Shown: positions 47,332 to 57,076, numbered from the stretch's first letter. The stretch is DNA of 64,000 nucleotides from Crocinitomicaceae bacterium (GCA_024643365.1 JAHENC010000025.1:1-64000); one strand, 5' to 3'. Notes: a model not told the origin generated them from the letters alone. Numbers and translations are program-made.

Positions 47332-48501
47332 ATGATATCATTCGACAACACCGAAGTTGCGTTCTCAAGCAAATCTAACCGTGACTTAAAAAGAGCATAT
47401 TGGCTATTTCGCATCATCGCTTCCCCTTCCATCGTGAAATTTGGAAAAAAAGCTACGAATTTAGCCTTGAACCTTCGTCTACCTATTTCTGCGCCCATTA
47501 AAGCAACGATTTTTCGTCAATTCTGTGGCGGAGAGTCCATTGCTGAATGTGATCGAACGATTGCAGATTTAGGGAAATTCGGTATCGGAACCATCCTTGA
47601 TTATTCGGTGGAAGGAAAAACAAGCGACGAAGATTTTGATCAAACGGTTGATATCATCATTCAAACAATACATCGCGCAGCAAATGATCCACATATTCCA
47701 TTTGCCGTGTTTAAAGTAACTGGGATTGGCCGTCACGATTTAATTGAGAAAGCCTCTACACAAGACTACACGCCAACAGCACTAGAACAAGCAGAAATTG
47801 ACGTTATTGTTTCTCGCATTGATCTTATTTGTCAAGCAGCACATAAAGCGGGAACATCCGTTTTCATTGACGCGGAGGAATCATGGATTCAAGATGCCAT
47901 TGATCAGTGGACCTTTGACATGATGTTGAAATACAATAAAGAAAAGTGCATTGTATTTAACACTTTACAAATGTACCGTCACGATCGCCTTGCTTTCCTC
48001 AATGATTGTATTTCCCTAGCAAATGAAAACAACGTAAAATACGGAATCAAATTAGTGCGTGGTGCCTACATGGAAAAAGAACGTGCGCGTGCGATTGAAA
48101 AAGGATATCCATCTCCGATTCAGGCAACGAAAGCTGACACTGACAACGATTACAACGCTGCATTGAAAGTGATCTTAGATAATCGCTCGATTTTCTCCCT
48201 ATGTGCAGGCACTCACAACGAAGCCAGTTCTGAACTGTTAATGAACTACATGCAAGAAGCACAGATTGATCCACAAAGTGAGCAATTTTATTTTGCACAG
48301 TTATTGGGAATGAGTGATCACATTTCATACAATGTAGCACATGCCAAATACCATGTCGCTAAATACGTTCCCTTTGGACCAGTGAAAGAAGTATTGCCTT
48401 ACTTATTGAGACGTGCGGACGAAAACACATCTGTTGCTGGTCAAACCGGACGCGAACTTTCACTCATTATCAAAGAATTGGATCGACGCGCTAAAAAATA
48501 A
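47332..48501 (+). CDS. Proline dehydrogenase
   Basis: 389 residues of the monofunctional PRODH beta/alpha barrel. FAD- and substrate-site motifs are visible: VFIDAEESWIQDAID, NTLQMYRHDRL, KLVRGAYMEKERARA, AGTHNEASSELL, and the C-terminal YVPFGPVKEVLPYLLRRADEN. It oxidises proline to pyrroline-5-carboxylate; the aldehyde dehydrogenase half of PutA is not fused and not nearby. A TAnnTTTG box (47320-47327) lies only 5 bp before the ATG, so a leaderless transcript is possible. Confidence 0.93.
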   Translation: MISFDNTEVAFSSKSNRDLKRAYWLFRIIASPSIVKFGKKATNLALNLRLPISAPIKATIFRQFCGGESIAECDRTIADLGKFGIGTILDYSVEGKTSDEDFDQTVDIIIQTIHRAANDPHIPFAVFKVTGIGRHDLIEKASTQDYTPTALEQAEIDVIVSRIDLICQAAHKAGTSVFIDAEESWIQDAIDQWTFDMMLKYNKEKCIVFNTLQMYRHDRLAFLNDCISLANENNVKYGIKLVRGAYMEKERARAIEKGYPSPIQATKADTDNDYNAALKVILDNRSIFSLCAGTHNEASSELLMNYMQEAQIDPQSEQFYFAQLLGMSDHISYNVAHAKYHVAKYVPFGPVKEVLPYLLRRADENTSVAGQTGRELSLIIKELDRRAKK

Positions 48502-48504
48502 GCC

Positions 48505-49992
48505 TTATTGCTTCATGAATTTGAAGGAATGCTGTCCGATGTTCAAGAAATAAATTCCTTGATTCCATGTACTTGTTTCAATCGTGAAATTGGATTCTAA
48601 TTTTCCTGTCAAGAGGCGTTTACCCATTAAATCACTTACGAAGTAATCTCCACTTACCTGCTCGCTCAAACTGACATTCAAATCATTAGACGTCGGATTG
48701 GGATACATGGTCAAATCAACCATTGTTTGATTTAATTCAATCGTTTCAACGAGTTGATTCAGTGTAAACACGGTATCTGTTGTGACTGGCATCATCAATT
48801 GTGTATTCTTCTTCAACACAAACACATTCGCACCTCCATTTACGGCATTCTGTCCATCCACGATCATCGTGTTAAATCCAACAGCAATATACCCTCCATC
48901 GTGTGTCGGAAACATTTGGTTGCATTGATCTAGTCCAGCATTAATGATGGAAGATGAAGACCCCATCCAATATCCAAATGTTGCATCATAAAAACCAAAA
49001 TTTAAATCCTTAGAAAATGCTGTAAAAGATAGGTTCGTGTACTGACAAACAGAAGAAATGATGTAAGTTGGATTTGGAAGAAATACAATCTGCGTTAATT
49101 TTCGATCCGTAGGAAAGATGTCCAAAGGATTATCACCTTCAGTATACTCGCTTTGCACAACGCCATTCTCATCAATAACTCGCATGTAATTATCATGATT
49201 GAAAGGTTCTTTTTCTAGGTTACCGGTGATGTAAAATTTGTTTTCACCTGGTTCGATATCTTCCAAATGATATTTACCTGGTAAATTTCCAACCATTATC
49301 TGTGATAAAATTGTCCCTTGATCATTAAAAGTGATCAGTGAGCCTTTCACCAAATTGGAATCTAGCACAAAAACATCCGCCACCATCATGTACAAAGAAT
49401 CTTGATAGCGTGTAATCGCATTGGCTTGATCATCTCCAATGGTCCCGAAAGATTTTGTCCAAAGTGTGTCCCCGTTTTTATCAATTCGCATTAAAAGAAT
49501 GTCTGAATTAGCTCCCATAAGCGCTTGACGTTGTCCAATCAACACGAATCCAGTGTCTTTCGTCATGACGGCATCATTGATGCGCTCCCATGCAGAAGTT
49601 GGATAAGTTTTCAACCATTCCTGATTTCCGTTTTCATCCGTTTTTATCAGCATGGCATCGAAATTCCCAAGGTTACTGGAATTGGACATTCCAGCGAGGT
49701 AAAATCCGCTTCCTGGACGGTGCATCACTTTAATAGCCTCCTCGGATTCTGCTCCGCCGTATGCTTGACTCCAAACATAATTTCCAAGTGAATCGATTTT
49801 CATCAAAAAAGCTTGACTATTTCCGCCCCAACTACCAGAGCTCCCCGTTACATAGTAAGAAGTATCGGGCAATTCGATGATGTCCTCTCCTTTATCAAAT
49901 CCATTTCCTGAATACAATTTATAAAAGGACTGTTGGGACCATGCACTTGAACAAATCAAGCACAAGCTAAAGATGGATATTAAAATGCGCAT
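48505..49992 (-). CDS. T9SS-secreted repeat protein
   Basis: 495 residues. Signal peptide 1-19 (ending AWSQ). The body has recurring units of about 50 residues of the type AFLMKIDSLGNYVWSQAYGG, AMLIKTDENGNQEWLKTYP and ILLMRIDKNGDTLWTKSFG, which is the pattern of delta-60/SBBP-type beta-propeller proteins. The last 75 residues are a type A T9SS sorting domain (MYPNPTSNDLNVSLSE). It should be surface-exposed or secreted. It is the third gene of an operon with two outer-membrane proteins and overlaps the second by 13 nt. Confidence 0.88.
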   Translation of the reverse strand: MRILISIFSLCLICSSAWSQQSFYKLYSGNGFDKGEDIIELPDTSYYVTGSSGSWGGNSQAFLMKIDSLGNYVWSQAYGGAESEEAIKVMHRPGSGFYLAGMSNSSNLGNFDAMLIKTDENGNQEWLKTYPTSAWERINDAVMTKDTGFVLIGQRQALMGANSDILLMRIDKNGDTLWTKSFGTIGDDQANAITRYQDSLYMMVADVFVLDSNLVKGSLITFNDQGTILSQIMVGNLPGKYHLEDIEPGENKFYITGNLEKEPFNHDNYMRVIDENGVVQSEYTEGDNPLDIFPTDRKLTQIVFLPNPTYIISSVCQYTNLSFTAFSKDLNFGFYDATFGYWMGSSSSIINAGLDQCNQMFPTHDGGYIAVGFNTMIVDGQNAVNGGANVFVLKKNTQLMMPVTTDTVFTLNQLVETIELNQTMVDLTMYPNPTSNDLNVSLSEQVSGDYFVSDLMGKRLLTGKLESNFTIETSTWNQGIYFLNIGQHSFKFMKQ

Positions 49993-51194
49993 TTTACCTG
50001 AAGTATGATGGATTCACCTGTTTTACTAAATAAATTTTCACTAGCCACGCCAATGTTCCAGCGTGAGAGTTGAAAGCTCGAGTACATCCCCCATTTTAGG
50101 CGAGAGAATCCACCATAGGAAGCACTAACACCAGTTGACCAATGTTTGGTCACTTTGCCATGTACTCCCGCAAAGAAATAAGGGATATAGTTTTGTGAAA
50201 GAAACATTCGTGCTCCGTAGAAACTTTGAACACGTTGAGTTGCTTGCATATCGACCAATTTCGAAAACTGAATGAATCCAGGTAACAATAAGGCTCTTTT
50301 CTCAGGACCTTTTTCAATTCCAAGTGTATCTGCAAGATTCACCGTACTCAAGATGTTTTGTTGTACCAGTTGATTCAAATTAAATCCTGTATATTGAAAG
50401 GAAGAATCAGCAGAATAACGTGTCATATTAGTTGGGAGGATAAATCCAATGTTTTTCGCTAATAACTGAAACGTCATTGCATGGTCATTTTCGTTGGTTT
50501 GAATTCTATAATCGATATCAAATGAAAGTCCATATCCTTTTGAAAACCCTGATCCTTTTGCAAAAGCAAATTCACCTGTGTATTCCATTTGAATCGTATC
50601 ATTTTGACTGTCCTGAATGATGCTTGCCGTTTCCATGTTTCCAAACGCAAATTGATTCAACGAAATCACATTTAGTGTCAGGGCATTATTTGTGGTACGA
50701 TTAAAAATCCCAAATCCAATTTTCGAATACCCCATGGATTGGAAACGCGTTCCGGAAAAGTCCGCTGTATCTCCTAGAAACAAATTGTTTCCCTCAAAAG
50801 CATAGCGAAATAAATCCCTCGAAAAAACGACAGAGGAAAACTGATGGTATCCAGCCTGAACTGTGTAACCATGGTTGTAAAATGGACTACTTTCTTTTTT
50901 AGACAAATTCCCTTTCGAACGAAAGGATAACTCCGCATTCATATCCAAACCAAACTGATTAATGTTTTGAAGACGTTCAATACTGGAGTTCTTCATATCT
51001 TGATCAATGAATCCACCATAGAAAAAGGACTGCACGATGTTTTTGCCAATCGAGTTTGATGCGTAATCACCATTCGAAGTCAAGGTAAGTGACCCTTTGT
51101 ATTTCCCTGTTGTATCTTGAACAGGTGGGAGCATGTTTTGACCATAAACAGGCAAACAAGCGATGAACAAGACTAAACCAATTAAATTTCTCAT
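49980..51194 (-). CDS. DUF5723-like outer membrane protein
   Basis: 404 residues with signal peptide (ending PVYG) and beta-rich sequence with repeated aromatic/glycine turns (SFFYGGFIDQDMKNSSIERL, FAGVHGKVTKHWSTGVSASYG, ending ILQVKCAF). This fits DUF5723 proteins (family recalled, not searched), which are predicted outer membrane barrels near T9SS or surface proteins. It overlaps both neighbours (13 and 4 nt). Function unknown. Confidence 0.7.
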   Translation of the reverse strand: MRNLIGLVLFIACLPVYGQNMLPPVQDTTGKYKGSLTLTSNGDYASNSIGKNIVQSFFYGGFIDQDMKNSSIERLQNINQFGLDMNAELSFRSKGNLSKKESSPFYNHGYTVQAGYHQFSSVVFSRDLFRYAFEGNNLFLGDTADFSGTRFQSMGYSKIGFGIFNRTTNNALTLNVISLNQFAFGNMETASIIQDSQNDTIQMEYTGEFAFAKGSGFSKGYGLSFDIDYRIQTNENDHAMTFQLLAKNIGFILPTNMTRYSADSSFQYTGFNLNQLVQQNILSTVNLADTLGIEKGPEKRALLLPGFIQFSKLVDMQATQRVQSFYGARMFLSQNYIPYFFAGVHGKVTKHWSTGVSASYGGFSRLKWGMYSSFQLSRWNIGVASENLFSKTGESIILQVKCAF

Positions 51195-52771
51195 AGAATT
51201 ACTTTTGTATTCAATTTCATTCGAAGTTTGAAGGACAAGAATGCTTTTGCCTGAACTTGTTTTGGCTCACTCAGTCCTGTAGACGCATTTGGAGAATCAA
51301 AGCGCGCCTCCACAATGATCTTCTTGATGATTGATAAATCAGAAAGCGCTTCTTTTTCGAGTAAAAACTCGATGTGAGAAGGCTGCTTTTTCAACCCATC
51401 CAAAGGATCGATTGCGGCCATTTCACAGGAAGAAATCTGACTGCTTCCAATCAATGTATGTAAAATCTGTCCATCTTCTGTCATTAAATACAACACTGGA
51501 TCACAGCTAAAGGGGAAAGCGTTACTGACATCTAAATAAATCAAACCTGATTCTACATGAGTCTTCTCATCATTTTGCTTTAGGTTAATATCAAAGGTAT
51601 CGCGCAAAGTAAGTCCGTCCAATCCAAGTTTCAAGGGGAGTTGCGCGCTCGCTTTCACTTTAATTCGGCTATTTGGAAAAGCTTCGTCGTTCCCAGCGGA
51701 TGTATTTCCCCATGGATTTAATTGCACTTCGTAGGATGCCTCATTTGCTGCGCCAAGATTCTCCAAAAAAGTTTCTAAATTGGAATTCACTGGATCGAAT
51801 GAAAGTTCTTGTGAATTTGATTGAAGTGAGGACCAAGCTCCAACAGCCGGTGAAATGTAAAAACTTGGCCCAATTTCAGGCGATGTCAATGATACCGTAT
51901 TTCCTAACTGATTGGTGTTTTTTAAGTAATGGATTTGTCCACGAACAGGAACTTTAATTCCGTTTTCAATGGTTATTTGCAAGGCAGTTTCGGGTAAATC
52001 CAAGGTTCCTTCTGTGATTTTACTCAAGAAATCAATGTTGAAGTCTGCGACATCTGAAAATACCTTCGAACCAAAATAGCCTTTCGCATAATCCACTTTG
52101 ATATCTGTTAGACTCGCTTCAAATTTAAAATCATAAGCGGAACTAATGGACACTGGAACACCATTTGGATCTGTCGTCAAACTTAATTTCGTTTGAAGGA
52201 TGTTGTATTCCAAACCGCTCACTCCGCGTAAGTCGATTTGATAGTTGCTTAATTCCAACCATTCCTCTTGAATCGTTGGATTTGCTACAGAACCTTCATC
52301 CACACTATAGTTTTGTTCGAACATCACACCGTTTTGCGTGACTCCTGGCATTTGAACTTTAAATAATACTTTGGTTCCGAGCGGATTGTACACTTTCACT
52401 TTCACACGTCCATCTTTGACACGAATAGACTTCAATTGAATATCGTCTAAATCTACCGAATGTTCTTCGACAGCATTGACGAAAGTCGTACCCGGAGGAA
52501 TGTTGTTCAAAGTGATGATTGGAGAGAAAAGCTGAGTTACAGAGGTGTCCGGAATTTTAATTAGTTCGGACAATCCGATATCCAACAATGTACGAGTAAC
52601 ATCAATCTCAATTTCTCCATTTGTTTCTGTCAGCGTGGAATCATTGACCCAATTTTTCAGGGATAAGGTATCGTGAAGCAATGGTGCTTCCACATCGATA
52701 TTCCAAGCTGTCTCTTCCTTTTTACAAGAAACGAGTACAATTAAGAAACAAAGTACAATCGTTTTTTTCAT
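51191..52771 (-). CDS. Large beta-rich lipoprotein
   Basis: 526 residues with lipobox (VLVSCKKEE, Cys16). The rest is acidic and beta-rich, with several Ig- or LEA-like stretches (VKVKVYNPLGTKVLFKVQM, IKVPVRGQIHYLKN). No family is assigned. It starts the three-gene operon with the DUF5723 protein and the T9SS cargo; the overlaps suggest a joint envelope function. It lies 2 bp after the thiolase gene on the same strand, so it may be read from the thiolase promoter too. Confidence 0.65.
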   Translation of the reverse strand: MKKTIVLCFLIVLVSCKKEETAWNIDVEAPLLHDTLSLKNWVNDSTLTETNGEIEIDVTRTLLDIGLSELIKIPDTSVTQLFSPIITLNNIPPGTTFVNAVEEHSVDLDDIQLKSIRVKDGRVKVKVYNPLGTKVLFKVQMPGVTQNGVMFEQNYSVDEGSVANPTIQEEWLELSNYQIDLRGVSGLEYNILQTKLSLTTDPNGVPVSISSAYDFKFEASLTDIKVDYAKGYFGSKVFSDVADFNIDFLSKITEGTLDLPETALQITIENGIKVPVRGQIHYLKNTNQLGNTVSLTSPEIGPSFYISPAVGAWSSLQSNSQELSFDPVNSNLETFLENLGAANEASYEVQLNPWGNTSAGNDEAFPNSRIKVKASAQLPLKLGLDGLTLRDTFDINLKQNDEKTHVESGLIYLDVSNAFPFSCDPVLYLMTEDGQILHTLIGSSQISSCEMAAIDPLDGLKKQPSHIEFLLEKEALSDLSIIKKIIVEARFDSPNASTGLSEPKQVQAKAFLSFKLRMKLNTKVIL

Positions 52772-52773
52772 CC

Positions 52774-53982
52774 TTACATTCGTTCAATTACCGCTGCGTA
52801 TCCTTGACCAACTCCAATACACATGGTCACCAACGCATAACGTTTATTTGTCGCATTTAATTGTCTTGCAGCAGTTAAAAGTAAACGTGCTCCTGACATT
52901 CCAAGTGGATGTCCCAAAGATATCGCTCCACCCATTGGGTTAATACGCGGATCATTGTCTGCTAATCCTAAGTTTCTTGTACAAGCCAAAACTTGCGCCG
53001 CAAATGCTTCGTTGATTTCAATGATATCCATTTGATCGAGTGTTAGTCCGGCACGACTTAATGCTTTTTGAGAAGCTAACACAGGACCAATTCCCATGAT
53101 GCGCGGTTCCACACCAGCTACCGCTGCAGAAACCATACGAACCATAGGTGTTAATCCATGATTTTTCAATCCATCCTCGCTTGCCATTAGTAAAGCTGCA
53201 GCTCCATCATTTAATCCGGAAGCATTTCCAGCAGTTACCGAACCATCTTTTTTAAACGCGGGACGCAATCCAGCTAAACTATCAATGGTTGTCGATGGAC
53301 GTGCAAATTCATCCGTTGCAACGATTTTCGGCTCTCCTTTTCTTTGAGGAATAGATACAGGAGTGATTTCACCCTCAAAGTATCCACTTGCTGTTGCTTT
53401 TGCCGTTTTTTCTTGAGACCAACACGCGAAGGCATCTTGATCCTCACGGCTTATATTGAATTGTTCTGCTAAATTTTCAGCAGTCATCCCCATGGAATCC
53501 ACGCCATAAATTGCTTCCATTTTTGGATTGATAAAGCGCCATCCGAAGGAAGAATCGAACATTTGTGCGTCGCGACCAAATGCGCTACTCGTTTTTGAAA
53601 TTACCCAAGGTCCGCGTGTCATGTGTTCGACACCACCTGCGATGTACAAATCCCCTGCTCCATCTTTCATGGCACGTCCAGCATTTACAGCGGCCGCTAA
53701 TCCAGAAGCACAAAGTCGATTCACTGTCTCTCCAGCGACTTCTTGTGGAATTCCACCCAACAGCGAAGCCATACGAGCAACGTTACGGTTATCTTCACCA
53801 GCTTGATTGGCACAACCAAGAATGACATCTTCAATTTTCGTTAAATCCAAGTTTGGATGTCGGTCAACTAATGCTTTTAAGGCATGTGCCGCTAAATCGT
53901 CTGCACGAACTGGTGCCAAACTCCCTCCAAAACTTCCGATCGGCGTACGAATTCCGTCCACCAAGTATACTTCTTTTGACAT
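52774..53982 (-). CDS. Acetyl-CoA C-acyltransferase (thiolase)
   Basis: 402 residues from the ATG at 53982 (MSKEVYLVDGIRTPIG); the longer frame starts 20 codons earlier without homology. Catalytic cysteine in NRLCASGLAAAVN near residue 91, His in NEAFAAQ and GHPLGMSGARL, and the C-terminal cysteine in TMCIGVGQG. It catalyses the last step of beta-oxidation or the reverse condensation. The sequence alone does not separate acetyl-CoA acetyltransferase from 3-ketoacyl-CoA thiolase. Confidence 0.93.
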   Translation of the reverse strand: MSKEVYLVDGIRTPIGSFGGSLAPVRADDLAAHALKALVDRHPNLDLTKIEDVILGCANQAGEDNRNVARMASLLGGIPQEVAGETVNRLCASGLAAAVNAGRAMKDGAGDLYIAGGVEHMTRGPWVISKTSSAFGRDAQMFDSSFGWRFINPKMEAIYGVDSMGMTAENLAEQFNISREDQDAFACWSQEKTAKATASGYFEGEITPVSIPQRKGEPKIVATDEFARPSTTIDSLAGLRPAFKKDGSVTAGNASGLNDGAAALLMASEDGLKNHGLTPMVRMVSAAVAGVEPRIMGIGPVLASQKALSRAGLTLDQMDIIEINEAFAAQVLACTRNLGLADNDPRINPMGGAISLGHPLGMSGARLLLTAARQLNATNKRYALVTMCIGVGQGYAAVIERM

Positions 53983-54145
53983 GTAATGTAATGTTTTATC
54001 AAAGATAAAGGAAAAAGCAGGAAACTGAGCGGGACAATTCAATTGTTTTGTGGTTTCGGTGATTAAAATTCAGGGTGAAAACGGTTCGCTCAAAGCGAAT
54101 TATTCCTAAGTTCGCAAGACAAACACACGGATAGAAAATAAGGTC

Positions 54146-55558
54146 ATGCAGGATTCAACCTATACATTTCATGCGCTTTCAGCTGCGGATTTCAGTTATT
54201 TCGAAGCACTTTTAGGCGTGAATGCCATCCATACAGAAGAACAATTAATCGCATACGGTCACGACGAAACGGAGGATTTATCCTTCCCTCCTAGTCTCGT
54301 TGTGCGCCCAGAAAACACCGAAGAGATCTCTAAAATCATGGCGTATTGCCACGAACATGGAATTCCAGTTACACCTGCAGGTGCACGCACGGGACTGAGT
54401 GGTGGCGCCCTTCCAATTCACGGAGGAATTTTGCTTTCCATGGAGAAATTCAATCGCATTTTACATATTGATGAGAAAAATCATCAAGTCACTACAGAAC
54501 CAGGCGTCATCACGCAAGTATTGCAAGACGCAGTGAAGGAAAAAGGATTATTTTATCCACCAGATCCAGCGAGTAAAGGATCTTGTTTTATAGGCGGGAA
54601 CGTTTCAGAAAATTCCGGCGGACCAAAAGCTGTAAAGTACGGGGTGACGAAGGATTACGTTTTAAATTTAGAAATCGTACTTCCAACCGGAGAGATCATT
54701 TGGACAGGTGCCAATGTTTTGAAGAATGCAACTGGATATAATTTAACTCAATTGCTTGTCGGGTCCGAGGGAACTTTAGGCATCATCACCAAAATCGTTT
54801 TGAAGTTGATTCCACATCCAACCCATGACCTGTTAATGCTCGTACCATTTTTCGATGCACAAAAAGCCTGCGAAGCAGTGGCGGCCATTTTCCGAGCGGG
54901 AATTACGCCAAGCGGTCTAGAATTCATGGAGCGTGACGCATTAACTTGGACGCAATCCTTTACAGGTGAAACATCGATTCCAGTTGCTGATAATCATCAA
55001 GCACATTTGATCATCGAAGTGGACGGATTCGATCCAGATCAGTTGATGATGGAATGCGAGAAAATTCTTGGCGTTCTTGAAGGATTCGAAACAGACGAAA
55101 TTCTATTCGCAGATTCCGAAGCACAAAAGAACACACTATGGAGTTTGCGCCGAAAAGCAGGTGAAGCGGTGAAAGCGCAGTCCATCTACAAAGAAGAAGA
55201 TACGGTTGTTCCACGTTACGCCTTGCCTCAACTACTTTTCCATGTAAAAGAAATTGGAAAGAAATATGGTTTTCACTCCGTTTGCTATGGACATGCTGGT
55301 GACGGTAACTTACATGTAAACATCATCAAAGGCGACTTGAGCGACGAGAAATGGAATGTTGAATTACCCATAGCGATTCGCGAATTATTCACAGAAGTCA
55401 TCAAACTTGGTGGAACAATTTCAGGCGAACACGGCATCGGTCTCGTACAGAAATCCTACATGGACTTAGCTTTTCCCGAAGTTACATTGGACTTAATGAG
55501 AAACATTAAAAAGGTCTTTGACCCGAAGGGGATTTTGAATCCAGGGAAGGTTTTTTAA
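54146..55558 (+). CDS. FAD-linked oxidase (GlcD / D-lactate dehydrogenase type)
   Basis: 470 residues. FAD-binding PCMH domain (about 50-230) with TPAGARTGLSGGALPIHGGI and GGNVSENSGGPKAVKYG, then the FAD-linked oxidase C-terminal domain with CYGHAGDGNLHVNI and GTISGEHGIGLVQKSYM. It oxidises a 2-hydroxy acid such as glycolate or D-lactate. GlcE/GlcF partner genes are absent here, so a single-subunit D-lactate or 2-hydroxyglutarate dehydrogenase is possible. Last core gene before the accessory region. Confidence 0.9.
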   Translation: MQDSTYTFHALSAADFSYFEALLGVNAIHTEEQLIAYGHDETEDLSFPPSLVVRPENTEEISKIMAYCHEHGIPVTPAGARTGLSGGALPIHGGILLSMEKFNRILHIDEKNHQVTTEPGVITQVLQDAVKEKGLFYPPDPASKGSCFIGGNVSENSGGPKAVKYGVTKDYVLNLEIVLPTGEIIWTGANVLKNATGYNLTQLLVGSEGTLGIITKIVLKLIPHPTHDLLMLVPFFDAQKACEAVAAIFRAGITPSGLEFMERDALTWTQSFTGETSIPVADNHQAHLIIEVDGFDPDQLMMECEKILGVLEGFETDEILFADSEAQKNTLWSLRRKAGEAVKAQSIYKEEDTVVPRYALPQLLFHVKEIGKKYGFHSVCYGHAGDGNLHVNIIKGDLSDEKWNVELPIAIRELFTEVIKLGGTISGEHGIGLVQKSYMDLAFPEVTLDLMRNIKKVFDPKGILNPGKVF

Positions 55559-55655
55559 TGTGCTAATTTGCTAATTTTCTAATGTGCTAATTTGCTAATG
55601 TGTTAATTTGCTAATGGGCTAATTTTCTAATGGGCTAATGGGTTAATTTGCGAAT
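55558..55655. repeat. Degenerate tandem GCTAAT repeat
   Basis: About twelve units of 7-9 bp built on GCTAAT (GCTAATTT, GCTAATGT, GCTAATGG, TTAATTT), starting right after the glcD-type stop. It is too short and irregular for a CRISPR. It marks the border between core and accessory DNA. Confidence 0.8.
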
Positions 55656-55820
55656 GGACTTCCGTGGCGGTGTAGAGCTAATTTGCTTTGGTGGAGTATT
55701 TTATTGAAGAGTGTTTTCGATTAGTTCGAAGAGGTTTGGAGCCAATTTTTCATAGATAAAACGATTATCGAAATAAAGGTAAACACTGAAAGAATTAATC
55801 TTTTGATTTTGTATAACGCA

Positions 55821-55855
55821 AAAAAGTGCTTTGCACATGGTACAAAGCACTTTTT
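55821..55855. terminator. Bidirectional terminator
   Basis: GTGCTTTG (55826-55833) pairs with CAAAGCAC (55843-55850), with A and T runs that extend the stem. It sits 3' of the S74 remnant on the minus strand and could also stop plus-strand transcription. Confidence 0.85.
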
Positions 55856-55868
55856 TATTTGAATGAAA

Positions 55869-56250
55869 TTATTTTTTCTCTTTCAATAATTTTTCGATCA
55901 ACATTTTCATTTCATCAATTTGTTTTTGCTGAGCTTCAATTTGCAATTGTTGCTCTTGAATTCCTTTTGTTAAAACAGGAATAACTGAATTATAATCTAC
56001 GGAAAGAATTTTATCTTGATCATTGCCTTCTTTCACCACAAACGGAAGTACTTTTTGAATTTCCTGGGCAATAAATCCATTCTCTGATTTGTTGTAATCA
56101 GTTGACTCGATGGAGTTTTTCTTATCATAATGAACAGGGTTCAATTTCATAATGATATCTAAACTATTTTGTAATGGTTGAATGTTGGTTTTTAAACGTG
56201 CATCAGAAGTTAATTGTGTTCCATTCGACCAAATCGTTCCACTTGTTTTC
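55869..56250 (-). pseudogene. Tail-fibre S74 chaperone domain, 3' remnant
   Basis: The last 125 residues are a peptidase S74 / intramolecular chaperone domain: TSDARLKTNIQPL, HYDKKNSIES, NGFIAQEIQKVLP, SVDYNSVIPVLTKGI, then a coiled-coil end. In complete proteins this domain follows a long fibre or surface region and cuts itself off. Here the frame upstream of about 56250 is not homologous (it starts at a TTG with Cys/Arg-rich residues), so the front of the gene is missing. The break lies next to the paired repeats at 56320-56379, so a recombination event probably removed it. Confidence 0.7.
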
Positions 56251-56319
56251 AATACATGAATTGATAACAAAAGATAAAACCTGTATCCCTTTGCCAGAGT
56301 GGTTTTTCGAAATTTTCGC

Positions 56320-56379
56320 GAGCAACAAATGAGCAACTACTCATCAGATTTCGGCTTCTTTGAGCAACATGTAAGCAAC
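56320..56379. promoter_or_regulatory. Two pairs of GAGCAAC repeats (recombinase-site-like)
   Basis: GAGCAAC at 56320 and 56331 (11 bp apart), and GAGCAAC at 56362 with AAGCAAC at 56373 (again 11 bp apart). The 11-12-bp spacing is the same as for the tandem repeats before the two recombinases (4710/4722 and 31384/31395). No recombinase gene remains here. Inference: a leftover integration or operator site. Confidence 0.45.
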
Positions 56380-56655
56380 AAAAAAGAACGACAAAACGAA
56401 GATAAAATAATTTTCGAATAGTTGTATTTTCTTATCGATTTTTTCCGATTTCTACCTACCTCATTTCTTCAAAAAAGTACCCCGGTGAACATTGAACAAA
56501 TGAATAAATGAACATGCGCTTTTGCGCTTTCTGATCTCCATTTTGAAACTCCTTCCGTACTATTATGTCCAGAAATGTCCAAAATTGCGTGACAAACTCA
56601 GCCATTAAGTGACAAGCCTTTTACTTTCCAAAAAATGATTTTACTTTAGTCGTCT
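56380..56655. other. Intergenic stretch before the HTH gene
   Basis: No open frame that I trust. Two short direct repeats lie upstream of the HTH gene: ATGTCC at 56565 and 56575, and GTGACA at 56589 and 56609. They could be regulator binding sites. Confidence 0.3.
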
Positions 56656-57024
56656 ATGGAAGCGAAAAACAGTAAAACCGTCACCAACGAAATGATCTTC
56701 GAGGAGCTCAAATTCATAAGATCTCAAATGGAGAAACTACAATCCGATTTCGAGAACTTCAAAAACCCTGTTGGCGAATTCACCTCTAAATGGGTAGACA
56801 CCTATGATGTGATGCAAATGCTCCGCGTCAGCCGCAGAACCATGGACAATTACATCAAAGCCGGCAAGCTTACGCCTACTCGGATTAGGAAGAGGAATTA
56901 TTTTGAAGTATCCCAAGTAAAAGCGCTCATGAAAATTCCGGAAGAAAGACTTCTTTCGTGGGGTGTCGATGTCCCCTGGTTGCGCGAACATATTCGGCCT
57001 ATGTTGGAGATGGGGGATGATTAG
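56656..57024 (+). CDS. Excisionase/MerR-type helix-turn-helix protein
   Basis: 122 residues. The N-terminus is a short acidic coiled coil (EELKFIRSQMEKLQSDFENF), then an HTH_17-type winged helix at about 52-100: TYDVMQMLRVSRRTMDNYIKAGKLTPTRI. Such proteins in Bacteroidota mobile regions act as excisionase-like or regulatory DNA binders. No recombinase lies beside it now, which fits a decayed element. It could also regulate the defence-like genes that follow. Confidence 0.8.
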   Translation: MEAKNSKTVTNEMIFEELKFIRSQMEKLQSDFENFKNPVGEFTSKWVDTYDVMQMLRVSRRTMDNYIKAGKLTPTRIRKRNYFEVSQVKALMKIPEERLLSWGVDVPWLREHIRPMLEMGDD

Positions 57025-57076
57025 TTGTGATTTTCTGTTGAAATTTTGGAATAAATACTAATGAATCTAGGTATTT

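Noticed and set aside
53983-54042. N-terminal extension of the thiolase
   Set aside because: The first 20 residues are not thiolase-like; MSKEVYLVDG at 53982 is the family start.
55558-55655. GCTAAT repeats as a CRISPR array
   Set aside because: Units are only 7-9 bp, irregular and without spacers; no cas gene in the window.
56250-56336. N-terminal extension of the S74 ORF from TTG at 56336
   Set aside because: The residues (Cys/Arg-rich, no signal or fibre region) do not look coding and fall into the GAGCAAC repeat area.
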